From Pseudoalteromonas sp. GCY (GTDB lineage Bacteria > Pseudomonadota > Gammaproteobacteria > Enterobacterales > Alteromonadaceae), in contig NZ_CP068023.1 in assembly GCF_016695175.1 (NCBI RefSeq), forward strand, positions 2,681,501 through 2,745,500: a stretch of 64,000 nucleotides of DNA, read 5' to 3'. The translations under genes were made by a program, and so were the position numbers. This document shows positions 59,809-64,000 of the stretch, piece by piece (positions within the stretch are counted from its first letter, which is position 1; each line of letters begins with the position of its first letter). The notes beneath the pieces were generated by a model. That model was given only the letters and a program-made list of their open reading frames with translations. It did no database searches and was not told where the DNA came from.

Positions 59809-60606
59809 ATGATTTCATTTTCCGAAGCGAACAACATCGCATTTGTGACCTTATCTCGACCAGAAAAACAAAACGCGCTGTCTGTTGAAATGTTTGTTGG
59901 TTTAGATAATGCAATAAAGAAAATTAGAAAAAGCAAATCAATTAGAGCTGTCGTTATCCAAGGTGAAGGCGCACATTTTTGTGCAGGTCTAGATGTAAAA
60001 AGCGTGCTGAATAAACCTTCTGGGATCATCAAGCTACTTAAAAAATGGTTACCTGGTAATGCTAACTTAGCACAAAGAGTCGTACTCGGCTGGCAAGCTT
60101 TACCTGTTCCTGTCATCGCCAAGATCACAGGCAATTGTTTAGGTGGTGGCTGTCATATTGCATTAGGCGCGGACATTCGTTTAGCCGATAACAGTGCGCA
60201 GCTTGCCATTATGGAAGCCAAATGGGGACTCTGCCCTGACATGGGCGGCAGCTTACTTTTTCCTGCCACAATTAACAAAGATAAGGCATTGCTGATGACA
60301 GTCCATGCACAGAGAATAGACGCCCAGCAAGCACTAAAGGACGGTCTCATTACTGAGCTCTGTGATGATGTTGACGCTAGACTCTCAGAATTACTCACTC
60401 AATTTACCGCACGCTCGCCAGATGCCATTGCTGCAATTAAGAAAGTGTATAATCGTGCCTACAACCAGCCCGCCCGTAAACTGTTATGGTTAGAAACATG
60501 GTCACAAATCAAATTGCTCGCAGCTAAAAATACCAAAATTGCGATGAAGAACGCTTCTATAACAGATGACAATAAAAAGCCATTTTTGCCTCGCATGAAG
60601 TGGTAA
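59809..60606 (+). CDS. Crotonase/enoyl-CoA hydratase family protein
   Basis: 265 residues of the crotonase fold. Typical motifs: VTLSRPEKQNALSVEM, GEGAHFCAGLDVKSV (first oxyanion hole) and AKITGNCLGGGCHIALGADIRL. MEAKWGLCPDMGGSLLFP follows, where the catalytic acid region differs between subfamilies. Substrate unknown; not a FadB-type fusion. A single gene preceded by about 190 bp without recognisable features. Confidence 0.85.
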   Translation: MISFSEANNIAFVTLSRPEKQNALSVEMFVGLDNAIKKIRKSKSIRAVVIQGEGAHFCAGLDVKSVLNKPSGIIKLLKKWLPGNANLAQRVVLGWQALPVPVIAKITGNCLGGGCHIALGADIRLADNSAQLAIMEAKWGLCPDMGGSLLFPATINKDKALLMTVHAQRIDAQQALKDGLITELCDDVDARLSELLTQFTARSPDAIAAIKKVYNRAYNQPARKLLWLETWSQIKLLAAKNTKIAMKNASITDDNKKPFLPRMKW

Positions 60607-60717
60607 CGCTAGATTGAATGCCTGTTTGCCCAAAGTATAATGGTCATCGCAAAACGAATGTGTACAATTAAGCGACATACATGTTAGAGCTATTTCGGGG
60701 CAGAGGATTTATATTTA

Positions 60718-61086
60718 ATGGTACACAGAGCGAAGTTGATATTACGATTTGCACTAGGCTTTGCCATCATTTTGGCGTGCCTCTTCGGCGCTAAATGGAT
60801 AATTCAGCTTAGTGCTTTACAGATCCCAGCCGCCCTACTTGGCATGGTGTTTCTCGTCATACTCCTTGCCACAAATATCATTAAAGTAGAGTGGTTAGCA
60901 CCTGCAGCAGAGCCAATCTTAAAATATATGGCGCTGTTTTTCATTCCAGCGGGAGTGGGCTTGGTAGAGCATCTCAGTTTATTTCAATCCCACTGGCTTA
61001 TGCTACTGTTATTGCTAGTTGGTGTACCAACAATAAGTCTTGTGTTGTTAAGCCCTATCGTTAAGAGTATCAAGTTTCGTGATTAA
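60718..61086 (+). CDS. CidA/LrgA family holin-like protein
   Basis: 122 residues, four membrane helices. LQIPAALLGMVFLVILL and FIPAGVGLVEHL are typical of CidA/LrgA. The family influences murein hydrolase activity or small-molecule transport; the exact role is debated. It overlaps the next gene by 8 bp. Confidence 0.88.
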   Translation: MVHRAKLILRFALGFAIILACLFGAKWIIQLSALQIPAALLGMVFLVILLATNIIKVEWLAPAAEPILKYMALFFIPAGVGLVEHLSLFQSHWLMLLLLLVGVPTISLVLLSPIVKSIKFRD

Positions 61087-61768
61087 TTTGTTTATGGTAT
61101 CAGCGCTCACTGTCCTGTTATTTTTTAGTGCACGTAAACTATATCAGCGCATCTCCTTACCGATATTGAACCCTGTGCTGATCTGCATTTTGGCTATTTC
61201 GGCATTTCTACTACTCACGAAGTTCGACTACAAGGTATATCAACAAGCAACGCTACCAATTCATTACTTGTTAGAGCCAGCGGTCGTTGCACTCGCCTAC
61301 CCTTTGTATAAACAATTTCACCAAATTAAACCGGTATTTTTTGCATTGTGTTTAACCAGTTGGTTGGGTGTCTCACTGTCTACGTTAAGCGCTTTTCTTA
61401 TTTGCCAGTTTTTTGCTGCCGATCCGCAGCTCTCAGCTTCAATGGCGGCCCTGTCGGTTACAACACCAATCACCCTACTCATTAGTGATTATCTCGGGGG
61501 GATCCCCGCTATTGCAGCGATTATGGTGATACTAATTGGTGTATTTGGTGGCGTGTTTGGACTACATATTTTGCACTGGTGTAAAGTTGACCATATGCAA
61601 GCGAAAGGCACCGCGCTTGGTGTTGCATGCCATGCGATAGGCACAGCCGCAGCGATAGAGCATCATCCCATGGCTGGCGCTTTTGCTTCAGCGGCAATGA
61701 CAATTACCGCCATGATAACTGCACTTTGGGTGCCTTTGTTTTATCATTGGTTGGCTACTCTAATTTAA
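61079..61768 (+). CDS. LrgB family membrane protein
   Basis: 229 residues, about six membrane helices. ALSVTTPITLLISDYLGGIP and GVACHAIGTAAAIEHHPMAGAFASAAM are LrgB hallmarks. It is the partner of the preceding CidA/LrgA protein. The start is GTG at 61079; ATG at 61094 is also possible. Confidence 0.9.
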   Translation: MINLFMVSALTVLLFFSARKLYQRISLPILNPVLICILAISAFLLLTKFDYKVYQQATLPIHYLLEPAVVALAYPLYKQFHQIKPVFFALCLTSWLGVSLSTLSAFLICQFFAADPQLSASMAALSVTTPITLLISDYLGGIPAIAAIMVILIGVFGGVFGLHILHWCKVDHMQAKGTALGVACHAIGTAAAIEHHPMAGAFASAAMTITAMITALWVPLFYHWLATLI

Positions 61769-61785
61769 TAACTCGGGATACGACT

Positions 61786-62607
61786 GTGATCAATCAAGAA
61801 ATCGAGCAAATCGAACACTATTACAACATTATTCGAGAGTATCTGGTGACGTACAGTTTCCAATTGCTCGCTGCGATATTCATCTTCCTTCTCGGTTTGT
61901 GGTTATCAAGAAAGCTGTCTAAAGCGACTGAAAACTTGATGCTAAAACACAATATCGATCCTGCTTTAACCAACTTTATTGGCAATGTGATCAAGGTGCT
62001 TATCATTGCCATGTTTGTGATTATTTCTCTTGGCAAGGTTGGCATCAGTATCACACCGTTCGTCGCCGCCATCGGTGCCGCGTCTTTGGGTGCAGGTCTT
62101 GCACTGCAAGGTATGCTGGCAAACTATGGCGCAGGGCTTGCTATCATTGCTACCCGCCCATTTGTGATTGGCGATACCATCAGCATCAAAGGCGTTAACG
62201 GCCAAGTTAAAATGATTGAGCTTGGACATACCACGCTCATCAACGAAGACAAAGTAGAGATCACTATCCCGAATAAACATGTGGTGGGAGAAATTCTCCA
62301 TAACTCGTTTGCAAACTCTCTGGTTAAAGGTGAAATAGGGATAGCTTATGATGCTGATTATCAAGGCGCATTAACACTTATCAATCAGGTACTCGCTGAT
62401 AATGCTAAGGTCAGTCAAGACCCTAAGCCTCAAGTGGGGATTGAGGAATTTGCCGACAGTGCAGTGATATTGAGCTACCGCTACTGGGTGCCTACAACTT
62501 CACTTATCGAAACTAAATTAGAAGTGAATCAAGCGGTGTTTGCCGCAATTAAAAATGCGGAAATCGAAATTCCATTCCCGCAACGAGTGGTTAAAATCAT
62601 TCAGTGA
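61786..62607 (+). CDS. Small-conductance mechanosensitive channel (MscS type)
   Basis: 273 residues. Three N-terminal helices; the pore helix reads AAIGAASLGAGLALQGMLAN, followed by the beta domain AIIATRPFVIGDTISIKG and a C-terminal alpha-beta domain ending EIPFPQRVV. It protects against hypo-osmotic shock. GTG at 61786 is the likely start; the longer frame from 61627 overlaps lrgB. It follows lrgB by 17 bp and may be its operon partner. Confidence 0.9.
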   Translation: MINQEIEQIEHYYNIIREYLVTYSFQLLAAIFIFLLGLWLSRKLSKATENLMLKHNIDPALTNFIGNVIKVLIIAMFVIISLGKVGISITPFVAAIGAASLGAGLALQGMLANYGAGLAIIATRPFVIGDTISIKGVNGQVKMIELGHTTLINEDKVEITIPNKHVVGEILHNSFANSLVKGEIGIAYDADYQGALTLINQVLADNAKVSQDPKPQVGIEEFADSAVILSYRYWVPTTSLIETKLEVNQAVFAAIKNAEIEIPFPQRVVKIIQ

Positions 62608-62618
62608 GTAAACTCACT

Positions 62619-62640
62619 AACGGCTAGCACCCTAGCCGTT
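62619..62640. terminator. Bidirectional terminator between two MscS genes
   Basis: AACGGCTAG and CTAGCCGTT form a perfect 9-bp stem with a 4-base loop between convergent genes. Confidence 0.75.
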
Positions 62641-62649
62641 ATTCTACAC

Positions 62650-63546
62650 TCAGTTTTCATCAGACTTTTCCATAGAAAAGCCACTGCGCAAATGAAGATC
62701 GCGCTGTGGAAACGGGATCTCAATTTGATATTTGCGAAAGGCATCATCGATAGCCCAGAGGTAATCAGAAACCAGTGCTGTTGGCCGCTTTACCTGCTCA
62801 GGTTGCACCCAAACTCCTAGCGTGAAATTCAAGCTACTATCACCAAACCCTGTCATCCATACCGTTGCTTCTCGCCCCGGCGTATTCAAGGTATATTGGA
62901 CATTTTTGGCCGCTTCCAATGCGGCACGCTTCACCTTCTCTTTATCGCTGCCGTAGGCCACTGAAAAAGGAATACGGAAACGACGATATTTGTCCGACAT
63001 TGTCCAATTGGTAATTGTATTTGACACCATTTCCGAGTTTGGAATAAGCAGGTCGACGTTGTCATTTGTACGGATCCAAGTTGAGCGCATGTGAATTGCT
63101 ATCACCTCCCCCACCACCCCATTGGTCAGCTCAACAAAGTCCCCAACTTTGACGGTTTTCTCTAGCAGTAACACCAGACCAGAGACAAAGTTATTCACGA
63201 GACCTTGTAGGCCCAAGCCAATCCCAACGCCGAGTGCACTGGCAACAAGCGCCAACTCAGTGATCTCTATTCCTAAGGCCGTCAGCGCAATAATAAGACC
63301 AATAAATAATACGATGTAGTGAATGATCCTGCCTATCACATAGGCTGAGGTATGCTGGATCACCCCTTGTCTCGAAGCAAGACGATTAAATGCTAGTCGC
63401 AGGATCTTGGAGATCACCAAAGTTGCAACGATTACAGCGATAAATGAGAGTGCCTCTCCCACCTCTAATGAAAATTTACCTAATGAGAATAGCTTTTGAT
63501 CAAGCCACGGAATATCTACGTCTATATCTATTGGTGCTTTTATCAT
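62650..63546 (-). CDS. Mechanosensitive ion channel family protein (MscS type)
   Basis: 298 residues. Helices in about 30-110 precede the pore segment LVASALGVGIGLGLQGLVNNFVSG, LLLEKTVKVGDFVEL and the C-terminal domain ending EIPFPQRDLHLRSGF. It is longer and clearly different from the convergent MscS channel. A role in osmotic or other transport is inferred. Confidence 0.9.
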   Translation of the reverse strand: MIKAPIDIDVDIPWLDQKLFSLGKFSLEVGEALSFIAVIVATLVISKILRLAFNRLASRQGVIQHTSAYVIGRIIHYIVLFIGLIIALTALGIEITELALVASALGVGIGLGLQGLVNNFVSGLVLLLEKTVKVGDFVELTNGVVGEVIAIHMRSTWIRTNDNVDLLIPNSEMVSNTITNWTMSDKYRRFRIPFSVAYGSDKEKVKRAALEAAKNVQYTLNTPGREATVWMTGFGDSSLNFTLGVWVQPEQVKRPTALVSDYLWAIDDAFRKYQIEIPFPQRDLHLRSGFSMEKSDEN

Positions 63547-63726
63547 GGTTATATTTTTTGTTATCTCGTAAAGTTAAGTGTGTGTGGCTAGCAGCAAAAA
63601 TACAAGTTTTAAAGGCGCCTAAATCATGCTTTGTTCAGGCTACTCGCTTGACCTTTTACAAGGCTCGTGACTAAATAAAGGACAAATAAATAACAATAAT
63701 ACTACTGCGGATTGGTAAAATACGTC

Positions 63727-64000
63727 ATGAAAAAATCCCTACTCGCTTTAACCACTTGTCTCGCGCTTGCGTTGCCAGCTTACAGTCAATCGCTTGCGGA
63801 CCTTACCACGCTCGAAGCACAAACCAAAATACAAAATCGAACTTTATCGGCAACGCAACTCACTGAGTTTTATTTAAAAAGGATTGCACAACTTGATGAC
63901 AGTGGTCCTATGCTCAATGCCGTGATCACGCTCAATCCCAACGCATTACAAGACGCTAAAAAGCTTGATGCCGAACTACGCGCGGGAAAATATCGAGGGC
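63727..64000 (+). CDS. Amidase signature family protein, 3'-truncated by the window edge
   Basis: 91 residues are visible, starting with a signal peptide (MKKSLLALTTCLALALPAYS) and continuing LSATQLTEFYLKRIAQLDD and LNAVITLNPNALQDAKKLD, as in the N-terminal region of secreted amidase-signature enzymes. The Ser-Ser-Lys catalytic region is beyond the edge. Activity and substrate are unknown. Confidence 0.75.
   Translation, partial: MKKSLLALTTCLALALPAYSQSLADLTTLEAQTKIQNRTLSATQLTEFYLKRIAQLDDSGPMLNAVITLNPNALQDAKKLDAELRAGKYRG

Noticed and set aside
59622..60134. 170-codon minus-strand open frame
   Set aside because: Antisense to the crotonase gene; no recognisable domain.
61627..61785. Longer N-terminus for the first MscS gene
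   Set aside because: It overlaps lrgB in another frame and adds non-membrane sequence unlike MscS; GTG 61786 is the better start.

Overview
The window looks like a chromosomal segment of a marine gammaproteobacterium of the Alteromonadales, most likely Pseudoalteromonas. This rests on conserved gene order (rpsB-tsf-pyrH-frr-uppS-cdsA-ispC-rseP-bamA-ompH-lpxD-fabZ-lpxA-lpxB-rnhB-dnaE-accA-tilS; map-glnD-dapD; rpoE-rseABC-lepA-lepB-rnc-era-recO-pdxJ), moderate AT content and the mix of accessory genes. No rRNA, tRNA or CRISPR array was seen.

Bases 1 to about 8328 are one end of a Tn7-like transposon inserted immediately 3' of the SRP RNA gene ffs. It carries tnsA-tnsB-tnsC in a compact minus-strand operon, then AT-rich cargo: a RloC-like AAA_13 ATPase with a CPFC zinc-hook motif, and, convergent to it and cut by the window edge, a PD-(D/E)XK nuclease fused to a STAND NTPase. 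Both look like anti-phage genes. No tniQ/tnsD follows tnsC. Short Tns proteins, the ffs attachment site and the missing tniQ together match the known layout of type I-F3 CRISPR-associated transposons, whose tniQ-cas operon sits at the far end, here outside the window. That last step is inference.

Bases 8346-17577 hold ffs with a strong promoter, a DUF3014 protein, a plus-strand trio (patatin-like phospholipase, beta-propeller protein, GNAT acetyltransferase), an IS110-family element of the IS1111 group, a KefB/C-type antiporter, a diguanylate cyclase and a small membrane protein. The IS sits inside a REP-like palindrome. Its 3' non-coding end contains a 12-base match to the reconstructed empty target site, as expected for a bridge-RNA guide.

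Bases 17570-38378 are a nearly continuous minus-strand housekeeping cluster for translation, outer-membrane biogenesis, lipid A, isoprenoids and phospholipids, DNA replication and fatty-acid synthesis. Intrinsic terminators divide it after tsf, frr, lpxA and accA. Bases 38658-43123 carry map, glnD and dapD on the plus strand. A TonB-dependent receptor follows, occupying the place after pdxJ where acpS is often found.

Bases 45306-53791 are the sigma-E operon and its lepA-lepB-rnc-era-recO-pdxJ extension, headed by a sigma-E-type promoter. nadB is divergent. The right end holds ygfX-sdhE/ygfZ, slyD, several small envelope proteins, yciU, a crotonase, an LrgA/LrgB pair followed by two convergent MscS-type channels, and the start of a secreted amidase cut by the window edge.
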